This document shows positions 10,453 through 19,525 of a stretch of 64,000 nucleotides of DNA, one piece after another. Position numbers and translations under genes: made by a program. The DNA comes from Leptospira gomenensis (lineage in GTDB: Bacteria; Spirochaetota; Leptospiria; Leptospirales; Leptospiraceae). The notes under the pieces were generated by a model. The model was not told where the DNA came from. It searched no databases and was given only the letters and a program-made list of their open reading frames with translations. Location: positions 1-64,000 of the forward strand of contig NZ_RQFA01000037.1 of the NCBI RefSeq assembly GCF_004770155.1. The letters run 5' to 3'. Each line of letters starts with the position of its first letter. Position 1 is the first letter of the stretch.

Positions 10453-11649
10453 ATGTCGCAAATCAAAACCGTGCTGATCGCAGGCGGAGGATACGCGGGG
10501 ATCATCGCAGCCAATCGTCTCGTCAGAAAAAAACTTCCGATTGAGATCGTATTGGTGACCGCTCGGGAAACGTTTCAGGAAAGAATACGGAACCATCAAC
10601 TGCTCGCGGGAACTCTCAAAAACACGTACACCATACGATCGCTTCTTCATAAAAGCGTAAAACTCGTAATCGAGAAAATCGCAAAGATCGAACCTCAATC
10701 CAAGCGTGTGGTTCTCGAAAACGGTTCCGCTTTGAAATACGATCACCTCGTTTACTCCCTCGGAGTGCAAGGTTCGTCCGCCGCAAAAATCAACACGAAC
10801 GTTTACTTTCGAATTTCGGAAACGGAAGAATGTGCGAAGATGCACGAACTTCTAAAATCGAATCCGAACGCTAAAATCACGGTTCTCGGAGCCGGTTTGA
10901 GCGGAATCGAAACGGCCGCGGAACTTGCGGAGAATTTTCCGAACCTTCGACTGACACTCGTGGACGCAAGTCCGCTTGGAAAAGGTTTTTCCGTTCCAGC
11001 ACAGAAAAAACTGAGAGAATTTTTCGAAAATAAGAACGTAAGAATTTTAGAACATTCTAAAATTATGGAATACGAAGACGATGCTCTCGTAACCGCGGAC
11101 GGGAAAAGAATCGAACACGATTTCTGCGTTTTATCGAGCGGACTTTCCGCTTCCAAAGTGGGAGAACAATCGGGTCTCAGAACCAATCCGATCGGTCAGG
11201 TTTACGTAAATCAATTCCTCGAAGTAGAGGATTATCCGGAAATCATCGGCGCGGGCGATTGTGTACAAGTGGTTTCTTCCGGTTACGATCATTTGAGAAT
11301 GGCTTGTGCGAGTGCGCTTCCGATGGGAATCTACGCGGCTGAAAGACTTACCCATTTGCTCGGGGGAAAAACCAAAAAAGGAATCGCGCCATTTTCGTTC
11401 GCGTATTTGGGAAGAAACGCAAGCCTTGGAAGAAAAGACGGAGTAATCCAAGTATCCAATCCGGACGATTCTCCGACTTTAAAAATCTGGACGTCACGAA
11501 GCGCTGTTTGGATCAAAGAATCGATTTGCAAATTAACAATCCTTTCGTTCCGACTCGAAAAATGGTTCGATTTTTATTTCTGGAAATCCTTTCCTGAAAC
11601 CAAGGCAGAGTACGGAACCGCGGTTCTTGCGACAGAATCGGAGAAATGA
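10453..11649 (+). CDS. NAD(P)/FAD-dependent oxidoreductase (NDH-2-like)
   Basis: 398 residues. The FAD-binding GGGYAG is at 11-16, a second dinucleotide-binding site with VLGAGLSGIETAAEL lies near 143-157, and IIGAGDCV at about 262-269 is the C-terminal FAD motif, so the order fits the pyridine nucleotide-disulfide/NADH dehydrogenase-2 fold. No active-site CxxxxC is visible, so it is not a disulfide reductase. Its stop overlaps the ATG of the ECF41 sigma factor (ATGA), and a candidate ECF41 promoter precedes it. Oxidoreductases are one of the three partner types known for ECF41 modules. The substrate is unknown. Confidence 0.87.
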   Translation: MSQIKTVLIAGGGYAGIIAANRLVRKKLPIEIVLVTARETFQERIRNHQLLAGTLKNTYTIRSLLHKSVKLVIEKIAKIEPQSKRVVLENGSALKYDHLVYSLGVQGSSAAKINTNVYFRISETEECAKMHELLKSNPNAKITVLGAGLSGIETAAELAENFPNLRLTLVDASPLGKGFSVPAQKKLREFFENKNVRILEHSKIMEYEDDALVTADGKRIEHDFCVLSSGLSASKVGEQSGLRTNPIGQVYVNQFLEVEDYPEIIGAGDCVQVVSSGYDHLRMACASALPMGIYAAERLTHLLGGKTKKGIAPFSFAYLGRNASLGRKDGVIQVSNPDDSPTLKIWTSRSAVWIKESICKLTILSFRLEKWFDFYFWKSFPETKAEYGTAVLATESEK

Positions 11650-12656
11650 TCATGGATAGACTCGGGCAATTTTTAGAACACAAGTCTCTCGTTTTCGGGA
11701 TAGCTTATCGAATGACCGGAAGCGTCAACGACGCGGAAGATATCGTTCAAGAATCGTATCTGCGTTGGGAAAAATCCGGTTCCGACGAAATCCGTTCACC
11801 GAGAGCTTTTTTGTCCACGATTGCCACGCGTCTATCCCTCGACACTCTCCGCAAAGTGAAAAACAAACGGGAAACTTATATCGGTCCTTGGCTGCCGGAA
11901 CCGATCCCGACTTCGCCCGAAATCGAAGAGCCGGATCCGGAAACACTGGATCTGGCCTTTCTTCATCTATTAGAAAAATTGAATCCGATTGAAAGGGCGG
12001 TTTTTATCCTACGGGAGTCCTTCGACATGGACTACAGTTTGATTTCGGAAGCGGTCGAAAAATCCCAGGAAAATTGCAGACAAATCCTAAAACGCGCCAA
12101 AGACTCTCTGAAATTCGGAAGAAAAAAATTCACCCCCGACAAGGAAACCAAACGTAAACTACTCCACAACTTCCTACTGGCTTCCTCCAAAGGAGAACCG
12201 GAACTTTTACTTCCCTTTTTAAAAGAGGAAATCGTGGTTTGGTCGGACGGGGGCGGCAAGGTCCACGCGGCGAGGATTCCGATTTTCGGCAGAAAACGTG
12301 CCGCCTCTTTTTTGATACGAACCTCCAAAAATGCTTTCTTTAAAGAATCGGAAGTCGAACTCTATTTTACGGAATGCAACGGTGCGGAAAGCGTTTTAGT
12401 CTACAGAAAAAACAAACCCGTTTATCTAAGGAGTTTCATCATCGACGAAAACGGAATCTCTTCCATCTACAGTGTGTTAAACGAAGAAAAGATGAAGGCG
12501 TTCGAAAATAAAAGCGAACTTTTGGAACGTAAGGTTATCCTTCCTCTGGAATTTTTTCTTCTGTTCCCCAAGGGTTCCGCACGAAATCCTACCCCTCCTC
12601 TTTGGACAAAACCTTTGTTGAAAATCGTACACTGGGCCATACTCAGAAAAAAATGA
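11646..12656 (+). CDS. ECF41-family RNA polymerase sigma factor with C-terminal SnoaL-like domain
   Basis: 336 residues, long for an ECF sigma factor because of a C-terminal extension. Region 2 is at about 10-75 (ITRMTGS.NDAEDIVQE pattern, here AYRMTGSVNDAEDIVQESYL) and region 4 at about 105-160. The extension from about 175 is SnoaL-like and carries DGGGK at 201-205, a hallmark of ECF41. The second hallmark, NPDKL, is degenerate here as NEEKM (about 279-283). In this group the extension regulates the sigma factor in place of an anti-sigma protein. It overlaps the upstream oxidoreductase by 4 bp and faces an AhpD-like gene, so it has the standard ECF41 neighbourhood. Confidence 0.92.
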   Translation: MIMDRLGQFLEHKSLVFGIAYRMTGSVNDAEDIVQESYLRWEKSGSDEIRSPRAFLSTIATRLSLDTLRKVKNKRETYIGPWLPEPIPTSPEIEEPDPETLDLAFLHLLEKLNPIERAVFILRESFDMDYSLISEAVEKSQENCRQILKRAKDSLKFGRKKFTPDKETKRKLLHNFLLASSKGEPELLLPFLKEEIVVWSDGGGKVHAARIPIFGRKRAASFLIRTSKNAFFKESEVELYFTECNGAESVLVYRKNKPVYLRSFIIDENGISSIYSVLNEEKMKAFENKSELLERKVILPLEFFLLFPKGSARNPTPPLWTKPLLKIVHWAILRKK

Positions 12657-12705
12657 TTCACCGAACGCAAAACGTATTGTTTACGATTCGAACGTGATTT
12701 CGTTC

Positions 12706-13236
12706 CTATACTTTCAATTCGTCGGAATTCATTCCGAGTGGTTCCGCAAGAAGATTGAAATAATGCTCCGTTGCGGACAACCAGGTTATTTCCACGATTT
12801 CTTTTTCGTCGTAAAATCTTCTAAGTCCGTTAAACGTTTCGTCCTTTACGAATTTCGTTAAACATATCTCTTCCAAATATAGGAAAAGAGCTTTTTCCTT
12901 TTCCGAATACAAATTGCTGACTCTGAAATTCATCAACTCTTTGACTTTTTGAAATTCGACGGTTTCCTTTTGTGCGGTATATTCGGCGAGATTACTACAG
13001 TATTCGCATTTATTTTGATAGGATACGAAACTGCGGATATGAAGTTTCGTATCCGCGGACAACGAAAGTTTTTTTTCTGTCGAAATGATCTTTGTGGCCA
13101 CGAACAAAAGCGGGGAACTTCTTACGTATAGCACGTTAAACAATGCCAAAACTTTTCCGAATCGTCTTTTGGACATCCAATATACTACTCTCATCAAAAG
13201 GGAAGCGGGACGATCTATCGGTTTTAAACGAGTCAT
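12706..13236 (-). CDS. AhpD-like / carboxymuconolactone decarboxylase family protein
   Basis: 176 residues, all-helical in outlook, with CEYC at 77-80 after an R.FVSYQNK lead, the position of the redox CxxC of AhpD-like proteins. The His that normally completes CxxCxxxH is Ala84 here. KALFLYLEEI and EKEIVEITWLSATEHYFN fit the two C-terminal helices. A good ribosome site (CAGGAG) precedes the ATG at 13236. It is convergent with the ECF41 gene, and such proteins are classic ECF41 targets, but I found no TGTCACA/CGTC pair in the 145 bp before it. A peroxide or thiol redox role is inferred. Confidence 0.75.
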   Translation of the reverse strand: MTRLKPIDRPASLLMRVVYWMSKRRFGKVLALFNVLYVRSSPLLFVATKIISTEKKLSLSADTKLHIRSFVSYQNKCEYCSNLAEYTAQKETVEFQKVKELMNFRVSNLYSEKEKALFLYLEEICLTKFVKDETFNGLRRFYDEKEIVEITWLSATEHYFNLLAEPLGMNSDELKV

Positions 13237-13381
13237 GTGATTCTCCTGAACAAATCATCGGCTTGAAAATTCCGCCGAATCGTTCAGAGAATATACCGCC
13301 GGCAAGTTCAAGAATAGGAAAAACCTGCTGGAAATTTCTTTTTTTCTGGAAAATTCAGCGTTTTTAAAAGAATGGATCATT

Positions 13382-14204
13382 ATGCGCGATCTATCGAGAA
13401 CTCTACTTTATCTCTGGGACAATAAGGGTTTGTTTGCAGGAAGACATCCAGATATAGAACTTCATACGCACGCTGTTCATGCTTTATGTGTGGGGATCGA
13501 CGGAGAGTTTGAACACAGCGAAGACGGATTCAATTGGATCCGATGCAGATCCGCGATGGCGCCTCCTGGAACTCCCTCGGCGATTCGTTTTTCTGGAACT
13601 TATTCCGTCATTTTATTTTACGAGCCGAACTCTTCCGAACTTCCAAATCTAACATCGGAAAAGGAAAGTCCAAGTCGAAGCGGAGTGATTTTACATCTTA
13701 AAAAAGAAAAAGAGCTTCTAAACAGTATAGAAACGTTGATCGATTCGAATCGAAAGGAGGATATCCCGAAACTATTGGAAAATATTTGTATTCCTCCTAT
13801 CCGAAGATCGAAACCAAAACCTTGGAATCATAGGCTTTTGCCGGTGATGCGTTTGATTCTGCAAGATCCGGATGAGAATTTCTCGATCGAAGAAATGTCT
13901 CAAAAAGTCGGGTTATCGCCTTCCCGTTTGGCGCATTTGTTCAAAGATGAAATCGGAATTCCCATTCGCCTGTTCCGTACTTGGTTCCGATTAAAAACGG
14001 CGATTTTATTCATCAAAAACGGAGCTTCGATAACCGAAGCGGCCGTCAACGCGGGCTTCTACGATTCATCCCATTCGTCGGAATTCATTCCGAAAAATGT
14101 TCGGAGTTTCTCCGACGGAGACGTTCCGTTCCAACCGAAAGATAGAGTGGTACGTCGAAAACGAACTCGAATTTCAGGAATTCGCCGTTAAATGTTTCGT
14201 ATAG
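13382..14204 (+). pseudogene. AraC-family regulator, C-terminus apparently frameshifted
   Basis: The frame from 13382 encodes a cupin-like sensor part (HTHAVHALCVGIDGEFEH) and the first AraC helix-turn-helix (FSIEEMSQKVGLSPSRLAHLF). After GFYDSSHSS it departs from the family. In the +1 frame from about 14076 the missing end is present: NSFRKMFGVSPTETF, the conserved second HTH, running to a TAG at 14202-14204. One extra base between about 14072 and 14082 explains this. Without the shift the ORF would end at 14191 with an Arg/Lys-rich tail. Either a recent frameshift or a sequencing error; a frameshifted protein would likely bind DNA poorly. It is divergent from the AhpD-like gene. Confidence 0.75.
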
Positions 14205-14323
14205 TCGATCAAACCAGGATTGAGAAGCGGAGACGATCCCATAAGAAATCCTGCAACCGATTCGTCGATTTTATAGTGTTTCCCAGAGTCGCGGACAAAC
14301 GGGATGAATTTCCTCGGGAAACG
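14177..14323 (-). pseudogene. Possible remnant of an unidentified gene
   Basis: A 49-codon open stretch without a usable start, ending at TGA (14174-14176). Its translation, with IPFVRDSGKHYKIDESVAGF then LMGSSPLLNPGLIDYTKH, reads like ordinary protein rather than shadow sequence, and ends antisense to the shifted AraC tail. I do not recognise it. It could be the relic of a small gene or chance. Confidence 0.25.
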
Positions 14324-14413
14324 TTAGGCGGAATTGCAAACCCATTCGCGACCGAATGCGACGTCCTCGAAACGAAAGGATAAAAACGGAAGGGACCTAC
14401 CTCCGAAAACGAA

Positions 14414-14440
14414 AAAGCGCGTCCTCAGGGAACGCGCTTT
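14414..14440 (-). terminator. Rho-independent terminator of the acyl-CoA dehydrogenase gene
   Basis: On the minus strand AAAGCGCGT and ACGCGCTTT pair perfectly around a 9-nt loop and run into TTTTTC. It lies 30 bp after the stop of the acyl-CoA dehydrogenase gene. Confidence 0.8.
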
Positions 14441-14470
14441 CGAAAATTCTAATTTTCTAATAGAAGATTC

Positions 14471-15634
<1,164 letters not shown>

Positions 15635-15831
15635 GGGCTTTCCCTTCTTGCGCGAGTGATTCTGATCCTACTTTTTTTTTTACGTCGATTAGATCAAACC
15701 AAAATATGAGGAAAAAAACGGTCGCATCGATTGTTCACTGCATTTTCGAGAAGAATCTTGTTTCTATTTTTTTAACGTAAAACTCGAGTCCAACAATCGG
15801 ATTCAAAATAAAGAATCCGACCTTTTTTCAA

Positions 15832-15845
15832 AGAACGAACGTTCT
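15832..15845. promoter_or_regulatory. Palindrome AGAACGAACGTTCT, candidate operator
   Basis: A perfect 6-bp inverted repeat (AGAACG/CGTTCT) with a 2-bp centre, in the gap between the CoA-transferase stop and the acyl-CoA dehydrogenase start, about 200 bp before the latter. TetR regulators of fatty-acid genes often bind sites of this style, but no regulator lies next to it, so the role is inferred. Confidence 0.35.
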
Positions 15846-15910
15846 GTTGCGAATTTAAACCGACTCAATCAGGAAAAATATTCCGATGTCCGAACGTCAT
15901 AAAAAAGGAT

Positions 15911-17083
15911 TTATATCACTTTTTCCTTCTTCATCGTTTCTATTTCCTCGGGAGAATAACCCAGAGATTGGTAAATCGAAGAATTATGTTCCCCGTGTTC
16001 CGGAGGATCCAATCGATATGTGATCGGAGTTTCCGAAAAAGGAAACGGAGCTCCGAATTGGAAATAATCGCCGTAACGCGCGTGTTTCTTATCCAGAATC
16101 ATCCCCCTTTCCTTAAGAACGGGATCACTGCTGACTTCCTCCATCGTCTTCACTGGCGTCAGACAGGAATCTTCGTTTTCAAAAAGAAAGTTAAGATCTT
16201 CGTACGTTTTCGATTCGAAGTAAGAGATAAGAATTTCCTTCCATTTAGGAAAATGTTTTTCCTCGGTCGGGAATTCTTCGAGATGTTTGTCGAGTCCCGA
16301 TTGCCTAAGAAAGGTTTTGAAGAACATATCCTCCAGAGCGCCGAGCGCCACCCATCTTCCTTCCTTAGTGCGATAAACATTATAATTCGGTAATTTACCG
16401 GAAAGAAGCTCGTTGCCTCCTTCCGGATTTTTTCCGGTCGCGGCGAAAATTCCCCCGTACAAGGAGAGAAACGGAAGTGAAGCGTCCATCATGGAAACCG
16501 CAATTTTTTGTCCTTTGCCGGTTTTTTCCCGGGCGTATAACGCCGCTAAGATGGAAGAAAGTGCGGTCATCGTTCCGCCTCCGATATCCGCGAGTTGGTA
16601 TCCTGGAATCTGCGGAGTCGCACCCGTCTGCGACAAAACGCCGGAAAGAGAAAGGTAATTGACGTCGTGCCCGGCAAAGTCCCTGTATTTTCCTTCCGCG
16701 CCGTAACCGTAAATACCGCAATAAATCAGACGCGGAAAACGGTCCTTGAGATCGTCGTAACCGAGACCCATTTTCGCCAAACCGTCCGGACGAAAACCCT
16801 CCAACAGTATATCAGCATTTTCTAATAATTTAAAAAGAATCTCTTTAGACTTTTCCTTTTTGAGATTGAGCGTGATCGCCTTTTTGTTCCGATTGAGCAT
16901 AAGAAACAAAGAAGGAGCCCCGTTCGCCTTTTTGAACATCACCCGGGTCGCGTCCATCGCCCTCGGATTTTCGATCTTGATTACTTCCGCCCCCATGTCT
17001 CCCAAATACATGGAACAAAGCGGACCGGGAAGAAGCAGACTCAAATCGATTACCTTTATACCGGAAAGTGGACCTTCGTTCAT
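15911..17083 (-). CDS. CaiB/BaiF family CoA-transferase (alpha-methylacyl-CoA racemase-like)
   Basis: 390 residues, typical for class III CoA-transferases and alpha-methylacyl-CoA racemases. The N-terminus LSGIKVIDLSLLLPGPLCSM, then DMGAEVIKIENP and LLENADILLEGFRPDGLAKMGLGY, are textbook family motifs. The catalytic Asp is expected in FAGHDVNYLSLSG at about 138. YRTKEGRWVALGALEDMFF begins the second half. Racemases of this size and transferases are hard to separate by eye. It lies upstream of the acyl-CoA dehydrogenase on the same strand, 276 bp apart, so a joint role in branched-chain acyl-CoA use is plausible but they probably have separate promoters. Confidence 0.93.
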   Translation of the reverse strand: MNEGPLSGIKVIDLSLLLPGPLCSMYLGDMGAEVIKIENPRAMDATRVMFKKANGAPSLFLMLNRNKKAITLNLKKEKSKEILFKLLENADILLEGFRPDGLAKMGLGYDDLKDRFPRLIYCGIYGYGAEGKYRDFAGHDVNYLSLSGVLSQTGATPQIPGYQLADIGGGTMTALSSILAALYAREKTGKGQKIAVSMMDASLPFLSLYGGIFAATGKNPEGGNELLSGKLPNYNVYRTKEGRWVALGALEDMFFKTFLRQSGLDKHLEEFPTEEKHFPKWKEILISYFESKTYEDLNFLFENEDSCLTPVKTMEEVSSDPVLKERGMILDKKHARYGDYFQFGAPFPFSETPITYRLDPPEHGEHNSSIYQSLGYSPEEIETMKKEKVI

Positions 17084-17349
17084 TCTAATCCTCGCGCGTT
17101 AAAAAGTTTTTCTCCCATCTAACAAAGAAGAGGAATTTAAGATACCTTTTTTCGCTTCGTAAACGATTCCGGAACAAGCGAAGGCGGACGAAGACGTGCG
17201 GCCGTTGATCGACGAACCGAGGTCGAAATCAATGAGGAACTTCGATCGTGTGTTGAAAGAATTTTACGATAACGATAACCGCGAGCGATCCCCGCGGCGA
17301 ATACGAATTCCATCCATGAGATATTTAGAAGTATAAGTATTCGGGCGAA
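17084..17349. other. Intergenic gap, no gene assigned
   Basis: Plus-strand bases 17166-17336 are open for 56 codons with no usable start and a fairly hydrophilic, protein-like translation (KADEDVRPLIDEP early, MRYLEV at the end). This may be a gene relic. No terminator or RNA gene is evident. Confidence 0.3.
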
Positions 17350-17736
17350 TTAAGATTTAGCGTCGAACATGTTTGCCGCACATAACCAAACACCGGCGAG
17401 GATCAAAACGATTCCGGCCCATTGAGACCAGCTCAGTCTTTCCTTAAACGCGAACGAGGAAACGATCAACACGATGATAAAACCGGCGCTCGTAAAAACC
17501 GGATAAGCGAGGGAAAGTTTCAAACCTTTACCTAAAACGAAACGATAACCGAGCAACGCTAAACCGAAAGAAGCCAAACCTCCGATAAAGATCGGATTCA
17601 AAATCGTACGGAGAATTCCAGGAACTCCTTCCGGATTCGAAGCGGCGTCTCCCAACGAGCTCGCTTTGATGAGAATGTTCGCCAATGCGTTGAAAACGAG
17701 AGCAACGATAAACACGATAAGAACTTGGATCTGCAT
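17350..17736 (-). CDS. Small DMT-superfamily (SMR/EamA-like) membrane transporter
   Basis: 128 residues with four hydrophobic helices (about 3-23, 46-65, 74-95 and 103-121), the layout of small multidrug resistance and EamA half-size proteins. LSLAYPVFTSAGF in helix 3 and ERLSWSQWAGIVLILAGVWL in helix 4 are characteristic (compare G..LILAGV). Such proteins work as dimers and export cations, polyamines or lipid-linked sugars. The canonical SMR Glu in helix 1 is absent (N-A-L-A-N-I-L instead), which favours an EamA/undecaprenyl-type flippase over a drug exporter. Its start is 76 bp from the divergent hydrolase start. Confidence 0.82.
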   Translation of the reverse strand: MQIQVLIVFIVALVFNALANILIKASSLGDAASNPEGVPGILRTILNPIFIGGLASFGLALLGYRFVLGKGLKLSLAYPVFTSAGFIIVLIVSSFAFKERLSWSQWAGIVLILAGVWLCAANMFDAKS

Positions 17737-17812
17737 GACGAACTCCGGTTTTGACTTTACGAAAACCAGTTCACCGAAGGAGTTGGAAAGATCAAGGTCA
17801 AATCTCTTTTCA

Positions 17813-18649
17813 ATGTTCAGAAAAACTTTCCCTTTCCGCGGACTTACGCTCTCTTACATAGATACCGATCCGAAATCCGTCGATAAACCGACGATCCTAC
17901 TTTGTCACGCAAACGGCTACAGCGCCTACACGTATCGTTTTTATATCGAAGAACTTCGAAAAACGCATCGTGTCCTCGCCCTGGATTTTTCCGGTCACGG
18001 AGAGTCGGAGTCCACGCTCGAGTTCGCGAATTGGTATTTTTTCAGGGACCAAGTATTGGCCTTGATCGAATTCGAAAATCTAAACGACTTAGTCGGAATC
18101 GGACATTCCCTCGGAGGAGCAAGTCTTCTACTTTCCTCGTACGCGGCACCGCGCCGTTTCAAGAAAGTGATCGCTCATGATCCGGTAGTATTAAGTTTTC
18201 TTAAAGTAACGTATTCACGCATCGCGCACAACCCGATGGCCAAAGTGGCGATCAAACGAAGAAGGGAATTCAAAGACTTGGACACGGTCCGAAAAATCTA
18301 CAAAAGAACTCCTTCCTTTTCGGGCTGGGATCAAGAAATCTATGAGGATTACATAAAAAGTTGTTTTAGGATCGACGAAACCGGAAAAGCGCTCTTACGT
18401 TGTGCACCGGAAGTGGAGGCGAAAATATTCGATTCGGTGAGTTATCTGAGTCTCTATCAGTACGGAAAAATCGAAACGGAAACGCACCTGACCATTCCAG
18501 AACCGTACGAAGTCTGTTCTCCGAAAGGAGCCGAACGGATCGTCCGCGGAAATACGGAGTCCACTTTGGAAATCTGGCCCGGAACCAATCACTTTTTTCC
18601 TTTCGAACACAAACGGAAAACTTTGGAACGGATCCGCGCGGTCTTATAA
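17813..18649 (+). CDS. Alpha/beta hydrolase
   Basis: 278 residues from the ATG at 17813; earlier in-frame starts at 17666 and 17735 would run into the divergent SMR-like gene and add sequence unlike the family. CHANGYSAYTYRFYIEEL supplies the oxyanion-hole strand, LDFSGHGES follows, and GHSLGGASLLLSS carries the nucleophile Ser. TNHFFPFEHK near the C-terminus holds the likely catalytic His. The substrate cannot be inferred; no partner gene adjoins. Confidence 0.87.
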   Translation: MFRKTFPFRGLTLSYIDTDPKSVDKPTILLCHANGYSAYTYRFYIEELRKTHRVLALDFSGHGESESTLEFANWYFFRDQVLALIEFENLNDLVGIGHSLGGASLLLSSYAAPRRFKKVIAHDPVVLSFLKVTYSRIAHNPMAKVAIKRRREFKDLDTVRKIYKRTPSFSGWDQEIYEDYIKSCFRIDETGKALLRCAPEVEAKIFDSVSYLSLYQYGKIETETHLTIPEPYEVCSPKGAERIVRGNTESTLEIWPGTNHFFPFEHKRKTLERIRAVL

Positions 18650-18694
18650 CGTTTCTCTTCTTGGATCAGGAAATATTAGAATTTTCTAATTCGA

Positions 18695-19291
18695 TTAGAA
18701 ATAGCGGAACACTTTTACCGAAAACGAGACATCGTAATCCTTCTCCTGAAACTTCGTATCCCGGGCGGTCAAGGTTCCGTCCGGTAAACGAATTCTCGCG
18801 GTGGTTATCGGAAACGAAACGCCAAAGCTAAAGGGTTCCGTATCTAAAAGAACTCCGGGAGCAACCACGGTCGAATAAAATATTTCCGCTTTAGGATCGG
18901 ACGTTCGTGTCATTTCCAAACTAAGCTCGAACGAACGCAGCCCATACGACAACAGAGATCGAAATACCGAGTTTTCTCGAATTATTCCCCGTCCCTCTCC
19001 GTAAAATCTGTGTTAGTCTGCAAGTTCCACCGCGTCGCAGAAAAAATTCCGAACGTGTACTTCCGAAAAAACAACCTGCCGTAAAATTCCACATTACCGA
19101 AACGTTCCGAACCGATCGACAAATTTCCTTTCCCCGAAACAAAACGATAACTCGTTCAATCTAAAACGGAAAACGATCCGAAAGTAAAAAAATAATTTAA
19201 CGCCGATTTGGTGATCGTTCCAACGCGCTTTCCGTCCTTCCCGGCCTACCGGACCATCGCATAAGGAAGAACGGCAAAAATAGAAATCCAT
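18695..19291 (-). pseudogene. Decayed outer-membrane beta-barrel protein gene
   Basis: The last ~95 codons are intact: RSLLSYGLRSFELSLEM, later EKDYDVSFSVKVFRYF, alternating polar/hydrophobic and ending in Phe as outer-membrane barrels do. Upstream, similar barrel-like sequence (GNLSIGSERFGNVEFYGRLF, YTFGIFSATRWN) continues in another frame, joined by a frameshift near 18985, interrupted by a TGA at 19156-19158, and shifting again at a T7 run near 19190. No single frame spans it. I call it a broken gene; no family can be named. An 8-bp AT-rich hairpin (18683-18701) overlaps its stop. Confidence 0.6.
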
Positions 19292-19525
19292 TAAATTCCG
19301 GATTCATAATAAAAACTGTATATTAAATAACTTATAAGTAGAAAAATATAATACGCCGGAAGTATTCTACGGTTTTTTTTTCAGAAAGAAATCGAGGACG
19401 AGGATCGATACTTAAAATAAAAGTCACATAACGCTAAAAAGGAAAAAATTTTCGGATCGGCACAAAACAATTCCTGAAACGTATTTTTCGTCGCTTCGGA
19501 AACTATTTTGATTTACGTCATTTTT
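19292..19525. other. AT-rich intergenic gap
   Basis: No gene is visible. The stretch at 19300-19450 is clearly AT-richer than its surroundings and could hold promoters for the decayed minus-strand gene. No convincing terminator. Confidence 0.4.

Noticed and set aside
13237..13381. ECF41 promoter for the AhpD-like gene
   Set aside because: No TGTCACA/CGTC pair on the minus strand in this interval.
17166..17336. Start-less plus-strand frame of 56 codons
   Set aside because: Protein-like in part but with no start and no recognised homologue; kept only as a note on the gap.
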